DNA from: Boswellia sacra
Taxonomy: Eukaryota; Streptophyta; Magnoliopsida; Sapindales; Burseraceae
Assembly: GCA_013180625.2 (NCBI GenBank)
Contig: SNVD02005036.1
Coordinates: 62,001-126,000 of the forward strand
Direction: 5' to 3'
DNA: 64,000 nt
The first letter of the stretch is position 1, and each line of letters begins with the position of its first letter. The translations under genes were made by a program, and so were the position numbers. The notes under the pieces are model-generated. The model searched no databases and was not told where the DNA came from. It saw nothing but the letters and a program-made list of their open reading frames with translations. Below, piece after piece: positions 22,822 through 34,755 of this stretch.

Positions 22822-25079
22822 ATGACTACCGAATCTGCTACTCGCATTTCCATTGAAGACAACCCTGAAGAAGTGAGTAGTGAAGCTACAAATCGAATAA
22901 ATAAGAGAAAAAAACCTCAAGTATCCGGTGTGTGGGATCATTTTAAAAAAACTGGGGGAGGTAAGTGTATTTGTTCTTATTGTGGAAAAACTTTCCTTTG
23001 TGATAGCAAGAAGCACGGGACTAAAACACTTTGGAATCATTTAGAGAGATGTCCCAAATACGTTTTGAGTGAGCAACAAACAGTGAAGGATGAGAAACAA
23101 AAAATTCTTTCTTTTGGTCCAAAAAAATTAGAAAGTGGGACAGCTAGTAACCTTATAGGTATAGGGTTTGATAAAGAGGCTATTAGGAGGGCGGTTGTGG
23201 AGATGATAATTTTAGATGAGTTACCCTTTAAGTTTGTGGAGAATAAAGGGTTTCGACGTCTCATGCGTGTTGCATGTCCCAAGTTTGAGTGCCCATCAAG
23301 AACAACAGTAGCGAGAGATATTTTTTCTATGTTTTTGAGTGAGAAGGAAAATTTGAAAACATATTTCAAGTCAACTAAAGTTAGGGTGTCTCTCACTACA
23401 GATATTTGGAATTCAATACAAAATTTGAATTATATGGTGATTACGGCACATTTTATTGATGATAACTGGAATTTGCACAAAAGGATTTTGAGTTTCTCAC
23501 CAATTGTGAATCATAAAGGGGATACCATTGGAAAACAAATTGAGGCTTGTTTGCATGATTGGGGATTAGAGGATGTATTCACAATCACAGTAGATAATGC
23601 AAGTGCAAATGAAGTGGCAATCAATTATGTAAAGAAAAAGTTGCAGGGTTGGAAAGCTAATGGGCTTATTCTTGATGGAGAATACATGCACGTGCGTTGT
23701 CTTGCCCATGTGGTAAATCTGATTGTTGGTGAAGGTTTAAAAGATCTTGATAACTCCATTGCTAGTATTCGTAATGCTGTTCGTTATGTGAGATCGTCTC
23801 CTGCAAGATTGCAAAGATTTATGACTTGTGTTGAGCATGAAAAGATTCAATACAAGGGGAATTTAGTCATGGATGTCCCCACTAGATGGAATGCGACTTA
23901 TTTGATGTTGGAGAGTGCTTTACACTTTCAGAAAGCACTTGATCGTTTGGAGGAAGAGGATGGGCATTATAAACTTTACTTTGCAGAGGACAAGAAGTTG
24001 GGGCCACCTACATCAAATGATTGGGATCAAGCTACTTTGTTTGTTTGTTTCTTGAAAAAATTTTATGAAGTAACTCTTCAGTTTAGTGCTTCTTTGACTG
24101 TCACATCACATCTTGCATTTAATGGGATATGGAGAATTCAAGGTCAATTGATGGAGTTACAAAACCAAAGGACTAGTATTTTGTGTGATATGGCGAAAAA
24201 CATGAAGAAGAAATTTGACAAGTATTTTGGTTCTTTTGATAGATTTAATAAATTGTTGCTTGTTGCAGTTGTACTTGATCCAAGATTCAAATTGAGGTAC
24301 TTTGCTTTTACTTGGAAGACTTATTGGGGTGCTTCTAAGTCTGAGGAAATGGTAGGAGAGCTTAAGACATTGTTGTTGAGGCTATATGAAACTTATAAGT
24401 CCTTTGAAAATGTCTCTTCTAAAGAGGTGTTGCCTGAAGCCTCAAATCCAACTCTTAATCGTATCCCCACCAGTTCAGTGATGAGTGAAGTTGAAGTCGT
24501 TGCATTTGGGTCTTGGGTTGATCCAGTTGACAAGTTTATGGACAACCTAAGCCAATCGGGGACATCAAATGAATTAGAGACTTATTTAGGAAATGCTAAT
24601 CTGCAATGGAAGAAGGACAAATTTTATATTTTGGGTTGGTGGAAACAAAACGAAGGCAACTTTCCAGTGTTATCACGGTTGGCAAAGGATGTTCTTGCTA
24701 TTCCTGTCTCTACTGTGGCTTCTGAGTCAGCATTTAGTACTGGAGGGCGTATCCTTGACCAATTTAGGAGTTCATTAACTCCTAAAATGGTTGAATCCTT
24801 AATATGCTCTCAGAACTGGATCACTTCTACTTTAATTGATGAAGTATTCCCTACTTTAGAGACAATAGAAGATGCCACTGGGGATTCTGTTGGGTTTTGT
24901 ACATCGATTGAGTCAGGTAATCATAGATTTTTTGTTATTAACTTAAATTTTTATGAAAGTTTTATAATATATTGTACATTTTAAATGATACACTTAACTT
25001 ATTTTGTTTTATGATTCTTATTAATATAGATGTTTTAAAATCAACCATGACAACAGTTGAGCATTTGGACCTTGATTGA
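22822..25079 (+). CDS. hAT transposase, BED-type zinc finger (ZBED/RICESLEEPER-like)
   Basis: CDS is join(22822-24916, 25030-25079), 714 codons. The intron starts GTAATC and ends ATATAG; unspliced, the frame would read to 24984. A further 5' UTR intron fits at 21268-22816 (donor CGGTGAGT, acceptor TTTTGTAG), placing the ATG five bases into the next exon. An N-terminal BED finger (VWDHFKKTGGGKCICSYC... NHLERC, residues 38-76) is followed by the catalytic RNase H-like fold (LTTDIWNSIQNLNYM; FTITVDNASANEVAI; CLAHVVNLIV) and the C-terminal hAT dimerisation region (YILGWWKQNEGNFPVLSRLA, TVASESAFSTGGRILD, LICSQNWI). It has no premature stop, so the protein looks functional. Family role: cut-and-paste transposition in the nucleus. 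Domesticated hAT genes exist, but the flanking TIRs mark this as a transposon. Confidence 0.94.
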
Positions 25080-25889
25080 TGAGTGGAAATTTGGTAGGTA
25101 ATGATCGAATTCGATTCCTTTCTATTTTTTAGTTTTATATAGTTAAGACTTATGTTTACTTATTATCTTATTGAGTTTTATTTATATTTAAGTTTTATAT
25201 GTATTGTTAAAAGTTGGTGGCGTGTAGTATTGATACCGTTTTCAAATTTGTTTATTTGAAGTTGGTGGAAGAGATGGCTCAACAATCTCAAGGTTGAGGA
25301 ATTGTAACTCTATGTTTTGTTATTTGTTGTTGATGATTATAATTTGGTTTCGGTGTTTTGTTTTCTTATTTTCAATTTGTTGGAGACTATGTTAGAATCT
25401 TATGTTTTCTTGGGAGGTTGGAGTGTTGTAACTTGGATATTTTAATTATGTGTTGTATTTAGGACTTATAATTTGGAGATTTGACTTCATAATTTGTTGT
25501 ATTTAGGACTTTATAATTTGGAGTTGTGGAGACTTGGTGGACAAGAATTATGTGTTTTGTTTTGGACAGTATTATTTTGAGTCTTGGACTTCATAATTAT
25601 CTTTTATTGTTTTGTAGTTAAATGCTTTAGGAATTATGACATTTGTTTTTCAACAGCCCTCAAATGGATTGAAATTGAAAGTTCTACATTATGGTGATTT
25701 GAACACTTTTTCATGCTTTGTGCAAATTTTTTTATGGTGATGATTAATTTTTTAAGGTCTAAAACAATTTAAGGAATAAAGTTTATGAAAATGGGCCTAA
25801 TTTTGTACATAGAATAGTCTCTTAACCATTCATGGGCCTAATATAAATACTAACATATATTGAAACAGGAAAAATGAAATGGGCTTTCT

Positions 25890-26048
25890 GTAACCCGATC
25901 CAACCCGACCCGACCCGAGTGGCGGGTTGGTAATCGGGTTTGGCATTTTGGAAACCCGATCTCGGGGTAAAAAACTCCTAACCCGATGCACATCGGGTTG
26001 AGTCGGGTCGGTCGAAACCCGACCCGACCCGACCTGTGTGCACCCCTA
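25890..26048 (-). repeat. Right subterminal CCCGA repeats and terminal inverted repeat of hAT element
   Basis: A mirror of the left end: repeated ACCCGACCCGA / TCGGGTT motifs up to the TIR TGTGCACCCCTA, which ends at 26048. Confidence 0.8.
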
Positions 26049-28003
26049 CTAAGAGCGTTAAAAACCGCGATTATCTCAAGCTAGGATATTTTAAATTATT
26101 TGTTATTTAAAAGTTTTCTCAACACTTTTATTAGAATTTCGAAAGACTTAAGAATATATATAGTTTTTAAAATTGTATCAATTAACCAATAGAATTCAAT
26201 AGATTAAACCTTAATTAATAAAATATAGTTTATTCGTAATTATTTTTGAAAAATTTGATTACAAAAATCATTAGTAAATATGTTTATATTAGTGTATCAC
26301 ATAGTATTTTATATTTTTAACTTTTTTTTGTTGTACGTTTTCACTTATTTAAGTTTTCAAAGTTATTTAAATTATGTTGGCCAATGAGAATATTTTTAGA
26401 TTATGAAAATAAGTTGAATAAAAATATAATTTAAAATTTTTTGAGTATACGATGCACTTAGAAGATGGGCATTTAAATAAAAAAAAATTGAAGGAATATT
26501 AACCCCTATACCAGGTTTTAACTGATTTTTAGTTTAGACTCAAAAAGTTTTGGAAAGAAAGTTTGACCCTTATATTTTAACAAAAGTAACATTAACGTCC
26601 TCAAAAAAAATTAAAGCATAAATGTATAAATGGGTCCAAAGTGTTACTTTAAAGATTCATCGGCCTAAGAAGTTATGATACAAATCTAAAAGGTGTTAAT
26701 AAAATTAAAAGGTATATTTATGTGAGTTATATTTCCTTTCGTTGGCTGTTTCTCTTTTTACTCAAATTTCAGTTTTGAAAAAAAAAAAGCATATATATAT
26801 ATATTTATATATTTATATATTTATATAAGCGTCCAAAATATCGCACAAATTCAGCAATATGACGGGCTGGAAATTGGAATAAGTTCCGCCCCCTTCCCCC
26901 CTCGGGCCACAAACCCCCTCCTTCCTCCTTTGATTAAAAATCACAACTCCCATACACTTTCAAGCGTATCTGTAACCCCCCTACAAGTAAAAAAATCCAT
27001 TAAATTTAACCACTAAAAAATCTCTTAATTTCAACTGTTGACTATGTTTGACCATTAAAATAGCGGTCATCTTTCTCATTTAAAGTAAGAGTAGATTATT
27101 TTTCTTATCTCATCAAAATAAAATATTTATAATATTTTACCAAAATTTAATAAATAAATCTTATGAATCTTTAAATATTTTCCACTTTTTGATGTAAATT
27201 TAGCTTCTTCTTTTTTTTTTAAATTGTGATTTAAATTACAAGATTAACCTTTTTTGTCATAGTTAAAAAAATTTGGCTGTTCATTATGTTTGGCTATCAA
27301 AGATGTAATAATCCTAAGTAATTTTTAATCCTTTACTATTAAAAAAATAGTACAAATTCACTAGATGGATAAAAATAAAAAATAAATTAAATAAATTTTA
27401 ATAAATAAAATAGAACCTATCCATCTAATGCCTTTGGGTCAAATCAAATTATATAAGTTGTGTTGTACAATTTGATTACATACCTATCATAATATCATTA
27501 CTCTTGAAAAAGTTTATCTATTTCAAGTATTGATTATACGTGTGATTATTAAAAAAAGACAAATAATACTCTCCGTTTATGACAGGGTTACATCATTTTA
27601 TCTCATCAAAAGATAAAATTTTATATATTTATTTACCAAAATTTAATAAATAAATAAGATTTATTTCGAAATATTTTCATTCTTAATCAGACAGGGCTGT
27701 TTTTTTTACCTCTTATATGTGATGAAAATCACCGGATTAACATTTTTCTATTAGTTTTACTTTTATCTGACTTTGGGACGTCAGTTCTATTTCTAGAACC
27801 ACGTTATTGGTTGTTTTTGCGGGCCCCGGGAGAAAAATTCCTATAGTAAATAAAGAGTTATTCCCAGCAAAATTACTCTTTCGTCCTTGTCCCAATTTTT
27901 ATCTGAATCTCGTTTCGTTTTCTTGACCGTATCAAAATGCTATATTAGTTTGTTGATCTGTTCGCAGGTTGCCCGGTTGAGAGCCAAATCCAATTGTTGA
28001 GAG
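26049..28003. other. AT-rich intergenic region upstream of ARPC3
   Basis: No gene seen. A short (AT)n run lies at about 26791-26826. Between about 27020 and 27700 there are three diverged direct copies of a segment containing the block TCTCATCAAAA...ACCAAAATTTAATAAATAAAT (clear at 27106-27165 and 27601-27655, weaker near 27350-27410), probably from tandemly duplicated transposon-derived DNA. The last 150 bp should hold the ARPC3 promoter and 5' UTR. A possible 5' UTR splice acceptor (GTTCGCAG) ends near 27967. Confidence 0.5.
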
Positions 28004-30269
28004 ATGGTATGAGACTCATCCCCCACTTTCATAGCTTTTCTCTATATTATTGCTTAAACATTTTGTATATTTGGATCTCTACAATTCCTAGGAGTTCTTG
28101 CATTTCAATCCCTCACTGGGACTCTAGCTTCTCAAATTGCAGAGTGGATTATTGAAAATTCTAGGTTATGAAAAGAAGATTTTTTTTTTTTTTTTTGGTT
28201 CTTGGTTCTGTAGTGTATGCGCATGATCAATGCGGGACTGCTTTGATAAATTTTGGAGGTGTTTGTTTGGGTAGGTAATAGGTTTATAGTTTCCCAGAAA
28301 TTCTTGCATTTCAATTCTTCAGGAGAACCTAGTTTTGAACGATGGTTTGCCAACTGGGTTTGGGGAATTTCTACTAGGTTTGTTAGAACAAGAAAAGATT
28401 TTTGTTTTTGTTCTTTGTTTTGATAAAAGTTAGAGATGTTTGCTGTGGTAGGTTTATCATTTCCTTCAGGTTCTAGCATTTCAATTTTTCTGGAGGACTG
28501 TAGCTTCCCACTGATTGAACCTTTCAGTGAGGTCCTGGTTTTGACCTTTAGTTTGCCTAGTGGGTTCAGAGAATTTCCAGGTTCATTAGAAGAAGAAAAG
28601 ATGTTTTTCTGTTTTTGCTTCGGGTTCTCAGTTTCTGTAGTTTTTATGTGCAATATCGATGCGGTTTCGGTTTGATAAAAGTCAGATATGGTTGCCGTGT
28701 TAGGTTTATCATTCGAGTTTCGTGGATGAGGAAGGAATTTCTAAAGCTTGTGGGTGTCCTCTACTTCCTTTAAAAAGCCATATAAAGGGTCCTGCCCCAG
28801 CTTCGGATCAAGGTTATATTTATATTTTATTAAGAAAATTCATTAAAAGATCAGTTATTTTCCTTTTATTTGTGGATGTTGAGGTGAGGTTTTTGCAGAT
28901 AGAACTGATATTGTTGATGAAGCAATCACATTCTTTCGTGCCAATGTCTTCTTTAGAAACTTTGATATTAAGAGCTCGGCTGACAAGCTTCTTATATATT
29001 TGACATTCTACATAAATGTGGCTTTGAAGAGGCTTGAAGGCTGCAGAACCTTGGCTGAGGGAACTAAGGCAATCATTAACTTAGGCTTGGAAAAGGTTCC
29101 TGTGCCCGGCGAGCCTAACTTTCCTTTCCCAGGTCTTTTTCCACTTCCTCAATCACAAAAGGAAGCAGGTAAAACCCCTTTACATCACACTATGACAAAG
29201 AGCTTATTTGAATTGTCAAAGAATTCATAAAACTCTTTTCAAGTTATATCACTTGTTTCTTTTGTTTAATCAGTTACTTTTATCTTTGTACTTCATGATT
29301 ATTTTGCTGTCTTCGAAAATTTTAAATGAGATTTCTTTGCTATGCCTGTTTTAATGACTTCGTTTGAGCAATTTTTCAAGAAAATCTAAGCCATGTCTCA
29401 TTATTCTTTTTCTTGTAGATTTCGATGTTTAATGGTTATCAGACTCATTCTTAAATGGCACTAATGTGTTTCTATTTGATTGCCATGCTTCACGTAGTAC
29501 CCTAAAAACATTTTTTTTTCAACTTTTTCACTGGATTGAAGGGTAAATTTGAAATAAGATCAATCATGAGCATAGAAAAACTAATTTTCTTTGTTGTTTC
29601 TTTATTTGATTTTTAGCATTTGCAATTTTTGAAAAGATAGTTATACTGATACTGTATTCCATGCCTTAAAGTTTTGTTTAACATCTGTAATATCACTGAC
29701 TGAAGCTAACTGCTAGGATCATTTATGTTTTATATGACCTCCTGCACCATCCTAACTCACTACTGAAGCTGCCTGCTATGGTCATTTATTTATAATATGA
29801 CCTCTTACTCATCAAGTCGTTACTGAAGGTGTTAATGAAAAACTGCTGAGGTTAATAACATATCAAAAGTAGCTTTAATTTAACCTTTCCATAAGTACTA
29901 GCCAGATAAGCTACAAAATTAACTTAATTCTGTGCTTGCAATAACTTGCTGCTTCGGCTTATTGGATTAGACGATTATATTTAATGCACTGAATATTGTA
30001 TTATATGCGACCTGTTAAAATGTTTTGTTTGAGTCTCCTGAACAATACTCAGTGTGGCACTGCTGGCTAAGAGCATTTACAACTTGAATTTCGTTTTTGT
30101 TTAACATTTGGATTCTAAAAATGCAGAGCTTTTTAGGAATTATCTGAAGCAGATAAGAGAGGAAACAAGTGGGAGGCTGCTGAGTGTTACATATAGACCT
30201 AATGGAACTCCAAACAAATGGTGGTTAGCTTTTGCCAAGAGGAAATTTATGAACATTATTGTTCCCTGA
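28004..30269 (+). CDS. ARPC3: Actin-related protein 2/3 complex subunit 3
   Basis: CDS is join(28004-28006, 28704-28812, 28899-29168, 30127-30269), 174 codons, the usual plant length. Exon 1 codes only the initiator Met (ATG followed by donor GTATGA). Exon 2 begins VYHSSFVDEEG and contains CGCPLLPLKSHIKGPAP. Exon 3 holds TDIVDEAITFFRANVFFRNF and INVALKRLEGCRTLAEGTKA. Exon 4 starts LFRNYLKQIREETSGRLL and ends KRKFMNIIVP. All introns are GT-AG and all phases join. ARPC3 (p21-Arc) is a non-catalytic subunit of the seven-protein Arp2/3 complex that nucleates branched actin; in plants this acts with SCAR/WAVE in trichome and pavement-cell shape. Intron 1 is mostly a tandem repeat. The gene looks intact. 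Confidence 0.96.
28087..28712 (+). repeat. Three tandem degenerate repeats in ARPC3 intron 1, last one spanning exon 2 start
   Basis: Units at about 28087-28293, 28294-28465 and 28466-28712 share, in order, TTCTTGCATTTCAAT-type starts, a CTAGCTTC block, a (G)AAAAGAAGATTTT block, TTTGATAAAAGT and TAGGTTTATCATTT. The real exon 2 acceptor (TTAG before GTTTATCATTCG) lies in the end of the third unit. Equivalent TAGGTTTAT sites in the earlier units are potential decoy acceptors. Confidence 0.7.
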
Positions 30270-30938
30270 ATATATTGTTGCAGCCAATCAAATTGTAGCT
30301 GCCTGATGTATGCTTCTACTGATAAGTTGAAAAGATCTGTTGGACATCATCTGTAATGATAAAAAAGTGTGTTTGGGCTGATTTGTTTGTTTGTCGTTTG
30401 ATCCCTGGCACTGCCAGTGCCAACTTTTTCTCTTTGAAGAGGCTTGTATCGAAATGAAACCTCAGTAGCGAACTCTCTGATTTGTAAATGGTCAACTTCA
30501 TTGTATCTTTTCTATGGAAATTCAATTGAATTGTCACTTTCATTATATTCATTGTATTTTTTTTTCATGTTTCATCTCATAGTATTGATTTTCCCCAAAG
30601 TTTAATAAATAAACAAAAATATTCCACGTCTCTTATTTGAGTGATGATATTCTTCACAAAAGTTACTTCAAAGTTCAACCCAAACGATCTGTCTAAGTGA
30701 CGAGGCTTTTCAGATAATGTCATATCATTTGGAATGAGTTTTGGGATAATTTTCAGGAAGAGTATTGTTACTCTTGTTATTTTACCGTTTAAGAATTTCA
30801 GTATTAGATAACAGAAAAAAGAAAGGGAGTTTTTATCATTTTATGAAACTTCGTACTTCAAGGTGTGATTGTCCAATCACTGTGCCACAATGTAATGATC
30901 CTTGTGATGATATTTTTGTAAGACAATGATGAGCATAT
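30270..30938. other. 3' UTR and downstream region of ARPC3
   Basis: Non-coding. AATAAA-like signals occur near 30601-30612 (TTTAATAAATAAAC). No gene is seen before the chromovirus LTR. Confidence 0.5.
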
Positions 30939-31520
30939 TATTACAGCCCGTCCAATTTGCTTACTAGAGTAGCCCAAATATGTGCATAAGACTTGGCCCA
31001 GTTTTTAGGAACCATGCAAATCCAAGCCCATTTTCTAGAAACTCTAGTAAGTCAAATATGCATTACTATCATATGTAAAAATACATAGTCAAGGTGGTTC
31101 ACCTACCATATTTAGATAGTCAAAGGTAGTTCACCTACCACACCTAATTTAGGTAGGAATCATTTGTGGTCATTGGATGTATTGAATCCTAGCCATTCAT
31201 TTGGGAAGTGGATTAGTATAAATACCCATCCATGGCTCATTTGTAAGGCATCCTTACAAATCCCTACAAATCCCACAAATCCAAGCTAATTTAAGCAAAG
31301 TTGTAATCAAGCTCTCTTGTGTAATACAAAGCTCTTTTGCACTTGCAACACTTGCCTCTAAGTTCCATCTCTTCTCTTCTAGCCTCTAAAGCTCTTTTGA
31401 CTCAACGGTCCTAACTTCTCCTTGAGCGAGAAGCAAACTTCTAGGCTTACTTAGCAACTTTCGGGTTCAAGTTACCTAAGTGCCGCACGAGCAGCTACGC
31501 AAAACTCTAAGCTTGTGACA
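30939..31520 (+). repeat. 5' LTR of chromovirus
   Basis: 582 bp, ends GCTTGTGACA. A TATA box, TATAAATA, lies at 31217-31224. It is highly similar to 36183-36764, with scattered substitutions. Confidence 0.93.
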
Positions 31521-31554
31521 GTTGGTATCAGAGCACGGTTCGAGCACAGAGCAA

Positions 31555-32750
31555 ATGGCATCCGATATTGAAGTGACCATGGAGGAGCAAGTCCGCGGAC
31601 GTGAGGAACAACCTCAACCTCAACCACGCCCACAAGGAAAACGAGGTAAGTCCAAAGCTCCCTCCTCGGAATCCTTAGAGCCTCATGTTGCTAGCATAGA
31701 GCAATCTATTTTGAGTATGGACAATGCTATCGAAGGTCTCTCCGATCGTCTCGAAGGCCTAGAGACGGATTATGCAGAGATCACCCAAGCAACAGAGTCC
31801 ATAATACTCAAATTTAGTGAAAATCTCACACGAGAGCTCGCTAGCTTACGAAGCTTTGTGGAGCGTGAGTTGTGGGCAATCTATGCGGAAGTGGAGGAAT
31901 CTCGCGCGAAATGGGAGAAGCATCGTTGCGAACGTGCTCGCCCTTCCTACTCAAGTCCAAGCGGGCTAACCAATATGCAAGTGCCTACTCCTGCCACATA
32001 CCATGGCACTCGCAATGCTACGGAAGTCGAAAACTTCCTATTTGGCTTGGAGCAATATTTCGAGGCGAAAGGTGTCCATGATGATGCTTCGAGAATTGGC
32101 ATTGCGCCTATTTTCCTTCGTGATGCAGCCCAATTGTGGTGGCGTCGTAAGCATGGCGACGCAGGCAAAGGCATCGTCATCCTCCGCACATGGGAGGACT
32201 TCAAGAGAGAGCTACAAAAGCATTTCTCTCCAAGCAATGCGGAAAAGGAGGCAAGGGGTCGCCTCCGTCGTTTGAAACAAAGCGGCACCATTCGCGAATA
32301 CATCAAAGACTTCACCACAATCATCCTTGAAATCGAAGGTATGTCCGAAAAGACTCCTTCTTCGACTTCCTTGATGGCTTAAAAGATTGGGCAAGGGTCA
32401 AGCTTGAGAGGCGTGGCGTGTAAAACCTTGATGACGCCATAGCCATAGCCATAGCCGAATCTCTTGTCGACTACACGTCCCAATCCAAAGAGAGGAAGAC
32501 CAATCATGGCAAAGGTGGGGGAGAGTGGAACACCAAGAAATGGCATGACCGAAAGGATGGTGGTGCATGCAAGGCTTTTGGAGGAGACAAACGAGATGCA
32601 CCTAACAAAGGTAAGTTTGATGCTCCTAAACCTAAAAGTACTTGTTTTATAGGTGATGGTCCTCATTGGGTTCGGGATTGCCCAAAGAGGAAGACCCTCA
32701 ACGCCCTTGCTGCTCAACACGAGGGTGTAAACAATGAAGAGCCACAAGCG
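31555..32750 (+). pseudogene. Chromovirus gag, decayed
   Basis: The ATG at 31555 gives MASDIEVTMEEQVRGREEQ, then Pro/Gln-rich and helical parts, and the Retrotrans_gag region (YHGTRNATEVENFLFGLEQY, IFLRDAAQLWWRRKHGD, FKRELQKHFSPSNAEKEA, GTIREYIKDF). A frameshift near 32350 stops this frame at 32382; the +1 frame continues with FFDFLDGLKDWARVKLERRG and, after a TAA-type break, to the zinc knuckle. That knuckle reads CFIGDGPHWVRDCP: the second Cys is Gly, so metal binding should be lost. Nucleic-acid packaging by this copy is doubtful. Confidence 0.88.
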
Positions 32751-32752
32751 GG

Positions 32753-34680
32753 ATGGGTTCTCTCCACACGATTGGCGTAGTCAAAAGACCCACACCTATG
32801 CAAAAGGGTCTTATGTATGTGAGTGCCATGATCAATGGCAAAGACGTGCGTGCAATGCTTGACACGGGAGCCACACACAACTTCATTTTGGAAGACAAGG
32901 CCAAACGGCTAGACCTCAAATACATCAACGGAGGTGGCACCATCAAAGCGGTAAACTCACCCGCCAAGGTGATATTGGGAGTGTCCAAGGCGACTTCGGT
33001 ACAACTTGGCACATGGAACGGTAAGCTTGATTTCTCCATTGTTCCCATGGATGATTTTCAAGTAGTGCTTGACATGGAATTCTTCGACCAAGTCCATACT
33101 TTCCCCATACCATCTTCAAACTTCCTCAACATACTCGATGGGAGCCATTCATGCATGGTGATGGCGGAGCGTGCAACAAAAGTTGAAGGCAAAATGCTCT
33201 CCACACTACAATTCAAACGGGGGATGAAGAAGGATCTAAGTTTTCTTGCCACCGTTCGAGAACTAAATGATGGAGAGGACTTTGCCATTGCCAAGGACCC
33301 AACGCCAAGGCAAATTCAAGCCATCCTTGAGAAATATAAGGATGTGATGCCACAAGAGTTGCCAAAAAAGCTACCTCCACTACAGGAAGTAGACCATGAG
33401 ATCGAGTTAGAGCTTGGTACAAAACCTCCAGCCATGGCGCCTTACCGCATGGCGCCACCCGAACTTGCAGAGTTGAAAAAGTAACTCCAAAATTTACTTG
33501 ATACGGGTTACATCCAACCCTCCAAAGCTCTATACGGTGCACCCGTCCTCTTCCAAAAGAAGAAGGATGGATCCCTCCGCATGTGTATCGACTATTGGGC
33601 ACTCAACAAGATGACTATCAAGAACAAGTACCCGATTTCACTCATTGCGGAGTTGTTCGATCAACTTGGGAAGGCTCGATACTTTACAAAGCTTGACTTG
33701 AGATCGGGATACTACCAAGTGCGCATTGCCAAAGGCGACGAGCCAAAGACCGCATGTGTAACAAGGTACGTGCTTATGAATTTCTAGTCATGCCATTCGG
33801 TCTCACCAATGCACCCGCCACATTTTGCACCCTCATGAACAAGTTATTCCATCCATATCTCGATCGGTTTGTGGTGGTATACTTGGATGATATTGTGGTC
33901 TATAGCACTACTCTTGAAGAGCACGTGCAACACCTCCAACAAGTCTTCCAAGTGCTACGCGATAATGAACTTTACGTCAAGAAGGAGAAATGTTCATTTG
34001 CCCAACGAGAGGTAGAGTTCCTTGGCCATCGGATACGAGATGGAAAGCTCATGATGGACAAGGCAAAGGTGAAGGCCATACAAGAGTGGGAGCCTCCAAC
34101 CAAGGTACCGGAGCTACAATCTTTTCTTGGGTTGGTTAATTATTATCGGCGGTTTATCATGGGCTACTCAGCCAAGGCCGCCACTCTCACGGATCTTCTT
34201 AAGAAGAACCGCTCATGGCACTGGTCCGAAAAGTGCCAACATACCTTCGAGGAGCTAAAGAAGGCGATATGTAAGGAAACTGTATTGGTGTTACCCGACC
34301 ACACCAAGCCCTTTGAATTACACACGGACGCATCCGACTTTGCCATAGGGGGAGTTCTCATGCAAGAAGGGCACCCCATTGCATACGAGAGCCGCAAGCT
34401 CAACGACATGGAGCGGCGATGCACGGTCCAAGAAAAGGAGATGACCGCCATCATCCATTGCCTACAGGTTTAGCGACACTACTTGCTTGGCTCACACTTT
34501 GTCATCAAAACCGACAACGTGGCAACAAGCTACTTTCAAACACAAAAGAAGCTTAGTCCCAAGAAAGCAAGATGACAAGACTTCTTGGCTGGGTTCGACT
34601 ATAGACTCGAATATAAAGCGGGCAAGGCAAACGTTGTGGCCGATGCCCTAAGTCGCAAGGCGGAACTCGCCACCTTAAGC
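32753..34680 (+). pseudogene. Chromovirus protease, reverse transcriptase and RNase H, decayed
   Basis: The aspartic protease motif AMLDTGATHNFILEDKA lies at about 32850-32900. RT begins LELGTKPPAMAPYRMAP; a TAA at 33482 interrupts it. It resumes with [20 protein letters not shown] (33560 on), where the usual Arg of CIDYRALN is Trp. A frameshift near 33775 separates this from [15 protein letters not shown] and the catalytic YLDDIVVYS (about 33880). RNase H follows: [31 protein letters not shown], then TAG at 34471 in place of Trp and a TGA near 34573, ending in KANVVADALSRK. Confidence 0.92.
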
Positions 34681-34755
34681 GTAAGTCGTCCATAAAGTTT
34701 GCTCATCGATCGCATCAAATAAGGCCTAGAGCACGATCCCTTAGCCAAGAATCTC

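Larger units (their letters stand above)
20627..26048 (+). mobile_element. Full-length hAT-family DNA transposon with intact transposase
   Basis: Short terminal inverted repeats (TAGGGGTGTGCA at the left, matching TGTGCACCCCTA at the right) bound 5.4 kb. The flanking 8-mers CGAGGAGC and CTAAGAGC match at six of eight positions, fitting an 8-bp hAT target duplication that has since mutated. Both ends carry dense CCCGA/TCGGG motifs (about 20643-20800 and 25890-26035), as expected for subterminal transposase-binding repeats. Inside is one gene with a 5' UTR intron, a transposase exon and a small last exon. Confidence 0.93.

Noticed and set aside
22804..23396. Minus-strand ORFs opposite the hAT transposase
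   Set aside because: They are frame shadows of the BED-finger coding sequence.
28132..28653. 173-codon minus-strand ORF inside ARPC3 intron 1
   Set aside because: The translation is low complexity (Lys/Ser/Asn) and follows the tandem repeats of the intron; no known protein pattern.
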